Assembly (NCBI RefSeq): GCF_003946395.1
Contig: NZ_RHNZ01000017.1
Span: 1 to 64,000 of the forward strand
Reading direction: 5' to 3'
DNA length: 64,000 nucleotides
Origin: Levilactobacillus fuyuanensis
GTDB taxonomy: Bacteria > Bacillota > Bacilli > Lactobacillales > Lactobacillaceae
This document shows positions 27,905-36,238 of the stretch, piece by piece. Position 1 is the first letter of the stretch, and each line of letters opens with the position of its first letter. A model generated the notes under the pieces. That model was not told the DNA's origin. It saw only the letters and a list, made by a program, of their open reading frames with translations, and did no database searches. The position numbers were made by a program, and so were the translations under genes.

Positions 27905-28534
27905 TTACTTTTCCAGATTGCACGTGATGAACCACTCGCGCAACTTGGTAGCTTCGGAACTCGGCAACAGCGCCGCAAAGCTACGACCCAGGTGGCTGTA
28001 GCTAAAGCGCCGGTCATCGGCCAGCCACTGCATGACCATCCCCATGAAGGCAGAGGCCAGGTAGCTCGCCGGAATTTCATTTTCCGTCATGTGGAAGTTT
28101 TGTTGTTTCCCCTCAAAGTTCAAGCCAAACTCATACAGCTTCTGAATCAGTGTAGACAGTAAGTATTCCCGAAAGCGTGGAAACTGGGTGTCGAACAGTG
28201 TGGTCAGAATCTGATGATGTGTATCGGCGTATTCTAATGCCGCATTCAAATCAAAACCGGTCACCTGTAAGACGCCTGCGGCCGTATTGGTATCGGTAAT
28301 GGCCGTGATTGTTTCGGCGTGGAAAAACCACTCATCCACGACTTGTCGCTCCGTTTGTAGGAGGAAGTCGGCCTTATCTTTATAGTGGAGATAAAAGGTT
28401 CCGCGGGTGATTTGGGCGGTCTTCGTCAATGTCTGCACGGAGACTTCCTTCAATTGATGATCTTCAAGTAAAACGCTTAGGGCTTGACGTAGCCGCTCAT
28501 TGGTCCGAATGACCCGTGGATCGACGTGACTGAT
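27905..28534 (-). CDS. TetR-family regulator lacking a canonical start codon
   Basis: A ligand-responsive DNA-binding repressor by family. The helix-turn-helix is VQTLTKTAQITRGTFYLHY; the C-terminal ligand/dimer domain follows. The open frame extends upstream of a TTG at 28453 through a typical TetR first helix (DPRVIRTNERLRQALSVLLE), so the true protein is probably ~209 residues. At the expected start, 6 bp after GGAGGGG, the codon is ATC (28532-28534), and no ATG, GTG or TTG is available before an in-frame stop. Either a rare ATC start is used or the start is mutated. A 22-bp palindrome (28555-28576) upstream suggests autoregulation. No obvious target gene is adjacent. Confidence 0.75.
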   Translation of the reverse strand: MSHVDPRVIRTNERLRQALSVLLEDHQLKEVSVQTLTKTAQITRGTFYLHYKDKADFLLQTERQVVDEWFFHAETITAITDTNTAAGVLQVTGFDLNAALEYADTHHQILTTLFDTQFPRFREYLLSTLIQKLYEFGLNFEGKQQNFHMTENEIPASYLASAFMGMVMQWLADDRRFSYSHLGRSFAALLPSSEATKLREWFITCNLEK

Positions 28535-28554
28535 AAGAGTCCCCTCCCTTTTGG

Positions 28555-28576
28555 TTCATGAAACCTGTTTCATGAA
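28555..28576. promoter_or_regulatory. palindromic operator upstream of the TetR gene
   Basis: TTCATGAAAC and its exact complement GTTTCATGAA around a 2-bp centre. It sits 8 bp upstream of the ribosome site of the 27905 gene, as expected for a TetR autorepression operator. The regulator is inferred from position. Confidence 0.75.
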
Positions 28577-28648
28577 TTTTTTGAATATTCAGCCGTAACT
28601 CCCACTCTTAAATAATTTAAAAGTTTTAGGACAGTTACGATTACGTAT

Positions 28649-28686
28649 AGAACTATTAGTTAATTATGATATTAACTAATAGTTCT
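28649..28686. repeat. perfect AT-rich 16-bp inverted repeat
   Basis: AGAACTATTAGTTAAT and its exact complement separated by TATGAT. It lies in a 375-bp gene-free stretch. It is not followed by a T tract on either strand, so it is not an ordinary terminator. Function unknown. Confidence 0.8.
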
Positions 28687-28866
28687 TAACACATAGCTCT
28701 TGCATTTTAACAGTCCCCGCTTAAAAATACCAGCAGTCTTCTCCTAATTATCGCGACTGTTACCATCTTTGACGCGTGGCTCCCGTGACATCGCGTGTCC
28801 CCGTTGTGGGCAGCCCACCACACTATCAACGACTCTGTGAAAAGCTTAACTTCCTCCAGAGACGCA

Positions 28867-28897
28867 AAAAGGATCGGCGATTGGGCGATCCTTCTGC
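28867..28897 (-). terminator. terminator after the 28910-31277 operon
   Basis: On the minus strand an AGGATCG/CGATCCT hairpin is followed by five T, 13 bp after the last stop codon. Confidence 0.85.
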
Positions 28898-28909
28898 ATT
28901 ATTGCTGTT

Positions 28910-29452
28910 CTAATAATCATTTGCCTGGCGATCCAGGTTAACTTTGCGTTCTTCTTCATAAGCCGCTTGAATCTCATCTTGGCTAAAACCAAAATCAACG
29001 AATCCCCACTTCAAGAAGAGCCGCCATGCATGACGGAAATCTTCCTGGCGGTGATCGAAGTGACTGTTAAATAACATGCGTTTTAAGATTAAGTATTGTT
29101 GATCAAGATCCTTCGCTGGCCGACTCTTCTCTAATCCAGTCAGGTCCTCTTCAGTAATCATGATCAGGTGGGTCCAGGTCTTCTTGGCCGCAACCAGGAA
29201 GAAGAAATCCATGGCATCGGTATATTCCGTCAGTAAGGTCTGACGTGGCGTTTGGCCTTCGTCAGCCTTACCACGGTGCGTCTTCCACACCTTGAACCAC
29301 TCGGATGTGTTGGCCGTTTCTGCCAATTCAACATCCAGGGCCACGTAGGCGTTCTCGATCTGAACCTTTCGTGGGAGTTCAATGTCTCTGTCCCGAGTAA
29401 TCTGTTCGTCCAACGCAATCGACTGTTGGACCAATTTTGCTAGCTCTAACAC
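28910..29452 (-). CDS. dUTPase-like protein (all-alpha NTP pyrophosphatase fold)
   Basis: A 180-residue helical protein. The pair E42-x2-E45 in ELAETANTSEWFKVWK and E76-x2-D79 in LLTEYTDAMDFFF match the metal-binding motifs of dimeric dUTPases of the MazG-like superfamily, which hydrolyse dUTP or other NTPs. The identification rests on these motifs and the N-terminal LxxLxxxQxxxD-like helix. GTG 29452 is chosen because AGGAGG lies 8 bp upstream. It is the last of three closely packed genes; the first two I cannot identify. Confidence 0.7.
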   Translation of the reverse strand: MLELAKLVQQSIALDEQITRDRDIELPRKVQIENAYVALDVELAETANTSEWFKVWKTHRGKADEGQTPRQTLLTEYTDAMDFFFLVAAKKTWTHLIMITEEDLTGLEKSRPAKDLDQQYLILKRMLFNSHFDHRQEDFRHAWRLFLKWGFVDFGFSQDEIQAAYEEERKVNLDRQANDY

Positions 29453-29464
29453 CGCGTGAGCCTC

Positions 29465-30406
29465 CTATTCAAAGACAAGTGGATCCGACTTGATTTCCAA
29501 ATCCGTCAGATTTTCTAAGTACCAGTCCCGCATGAATGGGTACTTCAACAGCACGTCGAACCAGGAAATCTTCTGATCATCATCGTGGACCGTCAAGACC
29601 CATTCGGGCTGACCTTCCAATTGATTGTTGAAGATGTCCACGACCACGTTGTTATCCAACGTGATCTCAGCGCCGTTGCCATTCACACCATTCGTCAGCA
29701 TGTAATCGTTCTTGGCGGCCGTCACAAACAACCGGTCGACGATACCTGCAGGCAAGTCAGCGGCCCGAACAGAATAATTCTGGCGGTTGGCAGCATCCAA
29801 GATGTTAAAGTCCACGGAGTACCCGTAATCTTCCTTCAAGTAGCGGGCAAAGTCCAGCAGGACCTGGACGGACGTCTTCACTGTTTCGGCTGGAACCGTC
29901 TCGTGGAGGTCAATGATAAAGAGTTGGGTCAATGCGTGGCTGTTAAAGCGGAACATCTTGCGTTCCAAGTTCAGATAGAACAAGGATTGGCCGGTTGCCC
30001 GTTCGCGATAGAACACCCCACCATTTTCAGAAGTTTCTACTCGGAAATTAAAGGTGCCCCGGTCGCCCAGCGTTGTCAACTGTTGCGTCAACTCTTCACG
30101 GTGATCGCGTGATTGCAGAATCACTTGGCTGCCTTGATCATGCAGTTCCAACATCCGCGACATGAATAACAGGTAGTAATCGGCATTGCTGTACTGGTGT
30201 GGGAACGTCACGTAGTCGGAATCCAATTGAAAGTCGGCGAGTTGCGTGGCCGCATTGACCAGCTCGTCAGCATCGGTCGTCCGAATCAATTGGTCCATGA
30301 GTTTCGTAAAGGTCAACCCAGTTTGCAGGCCGTCCTTAATGGCTTCGTTATAGTTCAGCAGGCGGCCGCTCGTGGTTAACGTGGATGGATCATTTTCGTT
30401 AATCAT
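29465..30406 (-). CDS. hypothetical protein, middle gene of three-gene operon
   Basis: A 313-residue, acidic, soluble protein; I recognise no domain. It has no signal peptide, membrane segment or nucleotide-binding motif. Visible features are mixed alpha/beta composition and aromatic-rich segments (YSNADYYLLFMSRM, FRFNSHALTQLF, YLKEDYGYSVDF). It starts inside the end of the upstream gene (8-bp overlap) and ends 12 bp before the dUTPase-like gene, so the three are almost certainly co-expressed. An intracellular partner of its neighbours is a guess only. Confidence 0.85.
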   Translation of the reverse strand: MINENDPSTLTTSGRLLNYNEAIKDGLQTGLTFTKLMDQLIRTTDADELVNAATQLADFQLDSDYVTFPHQYSNADYYLLFMSRMLELHDQGSQVILQSRDHREELTQQLTTLGDRGTFNFRVETSENGGVFYRERATGQSLFYLNLERKMFRFNSHALTQLFIIDLHETVPAETVKTSVQVLLDFARYLKEDYGYSVDFNILDAANRQNYSVRAADLPAGIVDRLFVTAAKNDYMLTNGVNGNGAEITLDNNVVVDIFNNQLEGQPEWVLTVHDDDQKISWFDVLLKYPFMRDWYLENLTDLEIKSDPLVFE

Positions 30407-31277
30407 CGACTGTCACCTCACCCTCGCTCTTGCCCAATAGGCTGTTCAAGTAATCGGCATACAAGCTGGCATTGTGGGCTTCGAAGTGTTCGAAATCATC
30501 AAAGGCATCACGAATGCTTTGCTTTTCATAATTCAAGATCGTGTCTTCCTTGGACAAGACCAGAATCTTATCGTCATTTTCTTTGATCAGCTTGTGGGCG
30601 TTCAGGGCCTTCTCGTCCTCATCCGCCAGCTGAGTCAGTTGATCGATAATATCTTGGCGTTCGCCCTTAACCTTACCAGATTCCCAAGGCATGCTACTCT
30701 TGCCACTATTTTCTTTCAACTGGTCACGGAGCTTCGTCTTTTCGTTATCTCGAGTCGTTTGGGCATCGACCAATTCCTGAAGCTTTTCGCTTTCAGCGGA
30801 AATGGCTTCGATCTTCGACGTGTTCAAGCGTTGGCCTTGGCCTTCTAAGCCAAATGAATCACGGAGCTTTTGGTATTCGGTCTTGTCGAACTCAAAACGG
30901 ACATTGATGACGTCTAGGTCACCAAATAGGCGCCGATCCCACCAGTTACCAAAGTAGATATGGAACATCCCCGTTGTAAATTCTTCATAGTAGAAGAACG
31001 GGTAGATGTGGCCTAAATAATCGATTAAATTGTCACTCAAATAATGGCTAATTTGGGGATGAATGTTGTCGACCAATTCGGCCAAATGGTTCACGGACCG
31101 GTTAGCACGGGTCTTCTTTACTTCTTGGTAGTAGCGAACTTGGTCAAGAAGTTCGTAGATTTTTCGGTCATCGCCATGCTGAACCGCTGCCTGCATCGTA
31201 CTTAAGTAATCGAGTTTACCTGCGATTACTTGCGTCAGGGCATCGGCTGCATTGGCTTGCTGTTCTTGATTTTCCAT
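30399..31277 (-). CDS. hypothetical coiled-coil protein, first gene of three-gene operon
   Basis: A 292-residue soluble protein without recognised family. Residues 1-150 hold helical segments and an aromatic patch (GHIYPFFYYEEF, FHIYFGNWWDRRLFG). Residues ~155-255 are charged heptad-like sequence predicted as coiled coil (ISAESEKLQELVDAQ, RQDIIDQLTQLADEDEKALN). The C-terminus is acidic. It heads the operon with the 29465 and 28910 genes. Its upstream region contains element A3 in the same orientation. Confidence 0.85.
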   Translation of the reverse strand: MENQEQQANAADALTQVIAGKLDYLSTMQAAVQHGDDRKIYELLDQVRYYQEVKKTRANRSVNHLAELVDNIHPQISHYLSDNLIDYLGHIYPFFYYEEFTTGMFHIYFGNWWDRRLFGDLDVINVRFEFDKTEYQKLRDSFGLEGQGQRLNTSKIEAISAESEKLQELVDAQTTRDNEKTKLRDQLKENSGKSSMPWESGKVKGERQDIIDQLTQLADEDEKALNAHKLIKENDDKILVLSKEDTILNYEKQSIRDAFDDFEHFEAHNASLYADYLNSLLGKSEGEVTVDD

Positions 31278-31454
31278 GGATTATCCCTCATTCTCATGTT
31301 CCCTAGCCTGTGCTGAAAACATTTGGTTATACGTTCATGTTACCAAAAAATGCCGCATAATAAAGCAGTTTCGCCCAATTTCGCCGGAAAACAATGAAAT
31401 TTTTACAATTTTTGACGATGAAGGGCCACATTGCTGATGGGATTATCGGAACTG
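31278..31454. other. promoter region of the 28910-31277 operon
   Basis: No gene. AT-rich, with candidate -10 hexamers (TTTATTATG near 31355 and GTATAAC near 31330, minus strand) but no convincing -35. The short tandem GGCGAAA-like repeats near 31375-31390 are noted. Confidence 0.35.
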
Positions 31455-31622
31455 GTCGTCTGCGGCTGTCAGGGATTCTGCCTGCTGTGGGGACCGCTTG
31501 CAGCCACAAAACAGGCTTCCAGCTCGGTTTGAACCCTCACCAAGTTCAGGTGAGTTTCCAAACATATCCCACGGTGTTAACACCGTTGTCACGGCCGGCG
31601 CCATCCCTGCCCTCCTCCGGCT
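31455..31622 (-). repeat. family A structured repeat, copy A3 (inverted)
   Basis: The only minus-strand copy. In its own orientation: AGCCGGAGGAGGGCAGGGAT, GCCGGCCGTGACAACGGTG, a shortened first hairpin (ACGGTGTTAACACCGT), a diverged middle, GCGGTCCCCACAGCAGGCAG, closing arm ATCCCTG and GCCGCAGACGAC. The closing arm ATCCCTG is complementary to CAGGGAT at the 5' side, a different base set from copies A4 and A5. It lies upstream of the three-gene operon and 337 bp from A4. Confidence 0.75.
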
Positions 31623-31832
31623 ACGACTCAGCATTACCAACGTCCTCTCAACTTACCTCAAATTTGGACAAAGTCACTTGTTCCATGCCAATCACTATAG
31701 TCGCGGCTAGCTTTAATTTAAATCACCAAATGCTGACTGACATATTCCATCACTTACTAATCAATTGAATGGAAATCCAATAACTCAGCTCATCAGTACT
31801 CCCGTCAAATCATTGTCATATCAACTATTCGT

Positions 31833-31876
31833 TCAAAAAAAGCCATTGTCCGAGGCAAAAGTCCAGGACAACAGCT
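31833..31876 (-). terminator. terminator of the glnR-glnA transcript
   Basis: On the minus strand TTGTCC pairs with GGACAA in a ~33-nt hairpin followed by seven T. It lies ~300 bp beyond the glnA stop, so the glnA mRNA would carry the complement of element A4 in its 3' untranslated region. Confidence 0.65.
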
Positions 31877-31958
31877 TTATTAAACGATTTAAAATGGATT
31901 ATTTATATTGCGTACGCGGAATTCAATCACGTATATTGAGCGGATGAACAACTATCTT

Positions 31959-32146
31959 AGCCGAAGGCGGCCAAAGATGTAGCCAGCCGTGACGGTGGTC
32001 TTAGCTGGCGCATTATCAGCCAGCTTAGACCACGGGACGCGCTTGGAGACGTCTGAACTTTGACGGCTTCAAGTCGAGGCATAAGACCGCTCTATGGCTT
32101 ATGCCGATCCCCACAGCAGGCAGAGTCTTTGGCAGCTACAGGCGAC
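31959..32146 (+). repeat. family A structured repeat, copy A4
   Basis: The best-folded copy. First hairpin: GTGGTCTTAGCTGGC with GCCAGCTTAGACCAC (14 of 15 pairs, one T-T mismatch kept in other copies). Second hairpin CTTGGAGACGTC/GACGGCTTCAAG with G-U pairs. Third hairpin GGCATAAGAC/GGCTTATGCC. Closing arms GCCAAAGA/TCTTTGGC. The invariant CCCCACAGCAGGC is present. It begins 28 bp beyond the glnA stop in opposite orientation. Confidence 0.82.
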
Positions 32147-32173
32147 AACTTCCATCCTCCAATCAACTTCCGT

Positions 32174-33514
32174 TTAGTACAATTCCAGGTACTGATCGCG
32201 TTCCCATTGGGAAACCTGCGTCCGGTAAGAGTTGTATTCCAAGTTCTTAGCTTCCATGAAGCTCTGGAACAAGTGATGACCCATAGCGTTACGCATCACT
32301 TCATCGGCTGCCAAGTCCTTCAACGCATTGTGCAACGTATCTGGCAAGTTGGTGATGTGGTTTTCCTGACGTTCTTCAGCATCCATCCGGTAAATGTTCC
32401 GGTCGATGGCTTCACGTGGAGCCAATTGGTTCCGCAAACCATCTAGGCCGGCTTCCAGAACGGCAGCGATGGCCAGGTATGGGTTAGCCGCTGGGTCCAC
32501 ACTCCGGAGTTCCAAACGGGTGGACAAGCCACGGGAGTTTGGTACTCGGATCAGTGGTGACCGGTTAGAACCGGACCAAGCAACGTAGACAGGGGCTTCG
32601 TAGCCGGGAACCAACCGCTTGTAACTGTTAACGATTGGGTTGCAGATGGCGGTAAAGCTCCGGGCATGCTTCAACAGTCCACCCAAGAAGTGGAAGGCAT
32701 CTTCTGACAGTTGCATGTTACCCTTTTCATCGAAGAAGGCATTACCCTTGTCGTGGAAGAGTGACATGTTCAAATGCATCCCGGAACCGTTGATGCCAGC
32801 CAATGGCTTTGGCATGAACGTGGCGTACAGCCCGTATTTCCGAGCGATGGTCTTTACGACCAGCTTGAACGTTTGAATGTTGTCGGCGGCGGTTAGGGCG
32901 TCGGCATACTTGAAGTCAATTTCATGTTGGCCGGGAGCCACTTCATGGTGGGCCGCTTCAACATCGAAGCCCATATCTTCCAAGGTCAAGACGATTTCAC
33001 GGCGACAATTTTCACCCAAGTCCATTGGGGCCATATCGAAGTAGCTCCCCTTATCGTTGAGTTCCGTCGTTGGCTTGCCGTTTTCATCCATCTTGAACAG
33101 GAAGAATTCGGGTTCTGGTCCGATGTTAAAGTCGGTGAAGCCGGCCTTACGCATGTCACTTAAGACCCGGATCAGGTTGTTCCGTGGGTCGCCTTCGAAA
33201 GGCTTGCCATCCGTCGTGTAGACTTCACAAATAACCCGCGCAATCTTGCCACGTTCCGTGCTCCAAGGGAAGATCATCCAAGTTGAAAGGTCAGGGTACA
33301 GGTACATATCACTTTCTTCGATCCGCACAAAACCATCGATCGATGAACCATCAAACATCAGCTTGTTATCGAGCAATTTGTCCATCTGACTGATGGGTAC
33401 CTCAACGTTTTTGATTGTCCCGAATAAGTCGGTAAACATTAACCGTAAAAATTTAACGTTTTCGTCCTTTGCCATCTGGCGAATATCATCTTTGGAATAG
33501 TCCCGTTTTGCCAT
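32174..33514 (-). CDS. glnA: glutamine synthetase, type I
   Basis: Makes glutamine from glutamate, ammonia and ATP in the cytoplasm. The 446-residue protein has the family landmarks: [34 protein letters not shown] (Glu-flap and metal ligands), [38 protein letters not shown] and [28 protein letters not shown]. Its length is that of the GlnR-regulated alpha-type Firmicute enzyme, which lacks the adenylylation insertion. It follows glnR by 44 bp and is under the GlnR box at 34006-34022. The GlnR-GlnA interaction is known in Bacillus relatives. Confidence 0.98.
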   Translation of the reverse strand: MAKRDYSKDDIRQMAKDENVKFLRLMFTDLFGTIKNVEVPISQMDKLLDNKLMFDGSSIDGFVRIEESDMYLYPDLSTWMIFPWSTERGKIARVICEVYTTDGKPFEGDPRNNLIRVLSDMRKAGFTDFNIGPEPEFFLFKMDENGKPTTELNDKGSYFDMAPMDLGENCRREIVLTLEDMGFDVEAAHHEVAPGQHEIDFKYADALTAADNIQTFKLVVKTIARKYGLYATFMPKPLAGINGSGMHLNMSLFHDKGNAFFDEKGNMQLSEDAFHFLGGLLKHARSFTAICNPIVNSYKRLVPGYEAPVYVAWSGSNRSPLIRVPNSRGLSTRLELRSVDPAANPYLAIAAVLEAGLDGLRNQLAPREAIDRNIYRMDAEERQENHITNLPDTLHNALKDLAADEVMRNAMGHHLFQSFMEAKNLEYNSYRTQVSQWERDQYLELY

Positions 33515-33558
33515 TAAAATCGCTCCCTGTCAGTTTTTGTTTCTCCAAAATGTCGTGG

Positions 33559-33942
33559 TTAAAGAGGCCGCTGTTGCAGCCCCGGTTCCGGATGACCCAG
33601 ACCACCCTGCCGAATGAATTCATCCTGCAAGATGCGGCGCACATCCTCATCGGTCAACGGTTGCTGTTGCGCATCCCGTTTGGCCCGAGCCGCGGCCTGT
33701 TGCTGGTCGTAAATGGCTTTGATACCCGCCACGTTCACGCCATCTGCGAGGTAATCACGAATCTCGAGCAAGCGGTCAATATCGTTTAACGAATACAATC
33801 GCCGATTACCATCGCTCCGTTCGGGAGAAATCAGCCCCTGAGACTCATAATAGCGAATCTGCCGGGCCGTTAAGCTCGTCAACTTCATCACGGTTCCCAT
33901 TGGCAACACGGCCATTGACCGTCGTAACTCTTTCTCCTTCAT
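33559..33942 (-). CDS. glnR: nitrogen repressor GlnR (MerR family)
   Basis: Represses glnRA and nitrogen-scavenging genes when glutamine is plentiful. The 127-residue protein has the MerR winged helix (KLTSLTARQIRYYESQGLISPERSDGNRRLYSLNDID, residues ~21-57) and a C-terminal tail (EFIRQGGLGHPEPGLQQRPL) of the type that senses glutamine synthetase. It is the first gene of the glnR-glnA operon with a clear GlnR operator upstream. Confidence 0.97.
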   Translation of the reverse strand: MKEKELRRSMAVLPMGTVMKLTSLTARQIRYYESQGLISPERSDGNRRLYSLNDIDRLLEIRDYLADGVNVAGIKAIYDQQQAAARAKRDAQQQPLTDEDVRRILQDEFIRQGGLGHPEPGLQQRPL

Positions 33943-33970
33943 GCGATTGGCCCCCTTTAACTATGAGGCT

Positions 33971-33998
33971 ATCATACCACCCTGTGACCGGGAGTCAA
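33971..33998 (-). promoter_or_regulatory. glnRA promoter
   Basis: On the minus strand TTGACT (33993-33998), a 16-bp spacer, then TATGAT (33971-33976). Confidence 0.8.
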
Positions 33999-34005
33999 GA
34001 GCTTA

Positions 34006-34022
34006 TGTTATGTTTTGTGACA
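34006..34022. promoter_or_regulatory. GlnR operator
   Basis: TGTTATGTTTTGTGACA matches the TnrA/GlnR consensus TGTNA-N7-TNACA at every specified position and lies just upstream of the glnR -35, supporting autoregulation of the glnR-glnA operon. Confidence 0.9.
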
Positions 34023-34067
34023 TGAAACTTGATTTTTAAAAATTCTTTAGTTAATTTCTAGACCAAA

Positions 34068-34985
34068 TTAAGCTTTCAGCCAGTCGGATACCTGTGTTTC
34101 AATGATTGTCCGTTGTTCGGGGTGCTGGACCAAATCGTACCAAGTGGCGGTCGTTTGGTTACGGAACCAGGTTAGTTGACGCTTGGCATAGTGCCGCGAG
34201 TCTTGTTTAACTTGATCGATGGCCGCTGAGATTCGCTCAGGTTGGTCGAGAACTGGTAGTAACTCCCGGTAGCCGATACCGGTAGCCGCTGGAAGATCAG
34301 TGCCACCCTGGCTGGCCAGCCACCGCACCTCATCCACGAGGCCATCTTGAGCCATCAGATCGACCCGTTGATTGATCCGGTCATACAGCAAACTGCGGTC
34401 TGTGTTCAGCGCCAAGTAAAGTTCATCATACTGGGGTCCCCCATTCTCCTGATGGGAGAAGAGCTGCCCCGTTACCGTGATGACCTCCAAGGCCCGCACC
34501 GTGCGACGAATGTTAGTCACCGGAATCTTGGCAGCGGCCTGGGGATCCTTGGCGTCCAACTGTTGCCACAGGTACTCGGCCCCTTTCTCCTGAGCAATTG
34601 CTCGGAAACGGTCGCGGACGGTCGGATCACCCGGCGCCTCGGCTCCGAGTTTCAAGCCATCGAATAAAGCTTGTAAATAGAAACCCGTCCCGCCCGCAAT
34701 GATCGGCAAGTGGCCGCGCGCCGTGATGGCCGGAATCAGCTCTTGGGCGGCCACCACGAACTGGGCCACCGTAAATTGCTGGTCAACATCTTTGACATCG
34801 ATCAGATGGTGCGTCGCCTGTGCTTGTTCTGCCGGTGTGGCCTTGGCCGTCCCAATGTCGAGGTGGCGATAGACCTGCATGGAATCTCCGGAGATGATCT
34901 CCCCGTTAAATTTTTGTGCGAGGTCGATGGCTAGGGAAGTTTTCCCCACAGCGGTCGGCCCCACGATTGCTAAAACTTTTTCCAT
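34068..34985 (-). CDS. miaA: tRNA dimethylallyltransferase
   Basis: Adds an isopentenyl group to A37 of tRNAs reading UNN codons. The 305-residue protein has the P-loop AIVGPTAVGKTSLAIDLA near the N-terminus, DSMQVYRHLDIGTAK, the GGTGFYLQALFDG motif near residue 100 and a C-terminal KQDSRHYAKRQLTWFRNQ segment. The ATG (MEKVLAIV) 10 bp after AGGAG is preferred to an ATG 9 bp earlier that almost touches that site. It overlaps the end of ugpQ. Confidence 0.95.
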   Translation of the reverse strand: MEKVLAIVGPTAVGKTSLAIDLAQKFNGEIISGDSMQVYRHLDIGTAKATPAEQAQATHHLIDVKDVDQQFTVAQFVVAAQELIPAITARGHLPIIAGGTGFYLQALFDGLKLGAEAPGDPTVRDRFRAIAQEKGAEYLWQQLDAKDPQAAAKIPVTNIRRTVRALEVITVTGQLFSHQENGGPQYDELYLALNTDRSLLYDRINQRVDLMAQDGLVDEVRWLASQGGTDLPAATGIGYRELLPVLDQPERISAAIDQVKQDSRHYAKRQLTWFRNQTTATWYDLVQHPEQRTIIETQVSDWLKA

Positions 34986-35737
34986 GAATCGCATTCTCCT
35001 TGTATTTGGTAGCGCAGGCGTACGGCCTGTGCCGGATAGTCAGTGATGATACCCGCAAAATGGTGCTTGAAACAATAGGTCATGTCGGCTGATGAGTTAA
35101 CTGTCCACGGCCGTAGTTGCACGTGGGGCAACCAGAAGCGATGGGCCTTGACCCAACGAATATCCGGATGGAGGTCCGCCACCTGATGACGCCGCTGCAT
35201 CTGCTTGGCCTGACGACTAGCCGTCTGGAAGAGCTTGGCGTATTCGGCCTGTGGGTACAAGGCCTTCAGCGTCAGTAAGGATTGTGCCCGAAAACTTGAG
35301 AACACCAGTCGAAACGGGACATCCCGCTGTTTAAAATATGTTGCCAGCTGTTGTTCAATGCCTGGATACGGAAATTTATTGGTCTTCAATTCCAGATTGA
35401 ATATCCCGGTAAACTGGTTCTGATCGAGCAACCGAATCACCTCGTCCAACGTCGGAATCCGGGTGCCCGCATAGTCAGCGGCAAAATGGCTACCAGCATC
35501 CAGCTGTTTGAGCTGGACCAGCGTCAGATCCCTGATATTTCCCATCCCATCAGTTGTCCGATCGACCTGCTCGTCGTGCATGATCACCATCTGGCCGTCC
35601 TGAGACAGCTGTACATCGGTCTCAATGCCATCTGCACCAGCGTCTAATGCCGCCTGAAACGCAATCAGGGTATTTTCCGGTCGCGTCCCCTTACTTCCAC
35701 GATGGGCCAGAATTTGGGTCCCTTGCCGTTTGAACAT
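34970..35737 (-). CDS. ugpQ: glycerophosphodiester phosphodiesterase
   Basis: Hydrolyses glycerophosphodiesters to glycerol 3-phosphate and an alcohol. The 255-residue TIM-barrel protein has AHRGSKGTRPENTLIAF, GIETDVQLSQDGQMVIMHD with catalytic Glu/Asp and His, and the C-terminal TVNSSADMTYCFKHHFAGIITDYP. There is no signal peptide, so the enzyme is cytoplasmic. The start is the ATG 8 bp after GGGAG. Its end overlaps miaA. Confidence 0.93.
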   Translation of the reverse strand: MFKRQGTQILAHRGSKGTRPENTLIAFQAALDAGADGIETDVQLSQDGQMVIMHDEQVDRTTDGMGNIRDLTLVQLKQLDAGSHFAADYAGTRIPTLDEVIRLLDQNQFTGIFNLELKTNKFPYPGIEQQLATYFKQRDVPFRLVFSSFRAQSLLTLKALYPQAEYAKLFQTASRQAKQMQRRHQVADLHPDIRWVKAHRFWLPHVQLRPWTVNSSADMTYCFKHHFAGIITDYPAQAVRLRYQIQGECDSWKKF

Positions 35738-35894
35738 TACCGCCACTCCCTTCATCGTTTTTCCTAAAGGCTAGCGTATCACAAAACCCCTGACTTTTTC
35801 GACTGGATTCAGCTAATTGCTGGCTATTTCACAGTAAAACCAGCATAATGGAAGCGGATAACTAATTTATTAAAAAATGATAGGAGTCGATACT

Positions 35895-36071
35895 ATGAAG
35901 CATTTCACTAAGGGCTTTCTCTTTGGCGTAGTCGCTACGGCCAGTGCCGTTGCTGGCGCTGTCTTCTCTTTCAAAAAAAAGGTCGTTCAACCAATCGAAG
36001 ACCAAGAATCACGTTTTGAAGAAAACCGCAAACGGGCCAACCGGAAGAGCCACTCAGCTCACAACGGTTAG
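35895..36071 (+). CDS. DUF3042 family small membrane protein
   Basis: A 58-residue protein of a short family typical of lactobacilli: one N-terminal hydrophobic segment (GFLFGVVATASAVAGAVFSF) then KKKVVQPIEDQESRFEENRKR and a basic tail. Function unknown; likely anchored with the charged tail in the cytoplasm. The ATG follows ATAGGAG; an upstream in-frame ATG (35877) has no ribosome site. Single plus-strand gene with its own terminator. Confidence 0.88.
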   Translation: MKHFTKGFLFGVVATASAVAGAVFSFKKKVVQPIEDQESRFEENRKRANRKSHSAHNG

Positions 36072-36077
36072 TTAGCA

Positions 36078-36113
36078 AGGAACCTGGGATTGTTTATTCC
36101 GGGTTCCTTTTTT
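36078..36113 (+). terminator. terminator after the DUF3042 gene
   Basis: GGAACCTGGGA pairs with TCCGGGTTCC (one G-U pair and one bulge) and is followed by six T. Confidence 0.88.
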
Positions 36114-36238
36114 AGTTGCTCTCTGAATTAAGTACGAACCCACGTGACGGCAATGTGACTCAGCAAGCTTACTGCTAAATATTCTGCCAATATCTTAATC
36201 TACGGTCAGGACAATTGATTATAGCTGAGAATTAGCCT

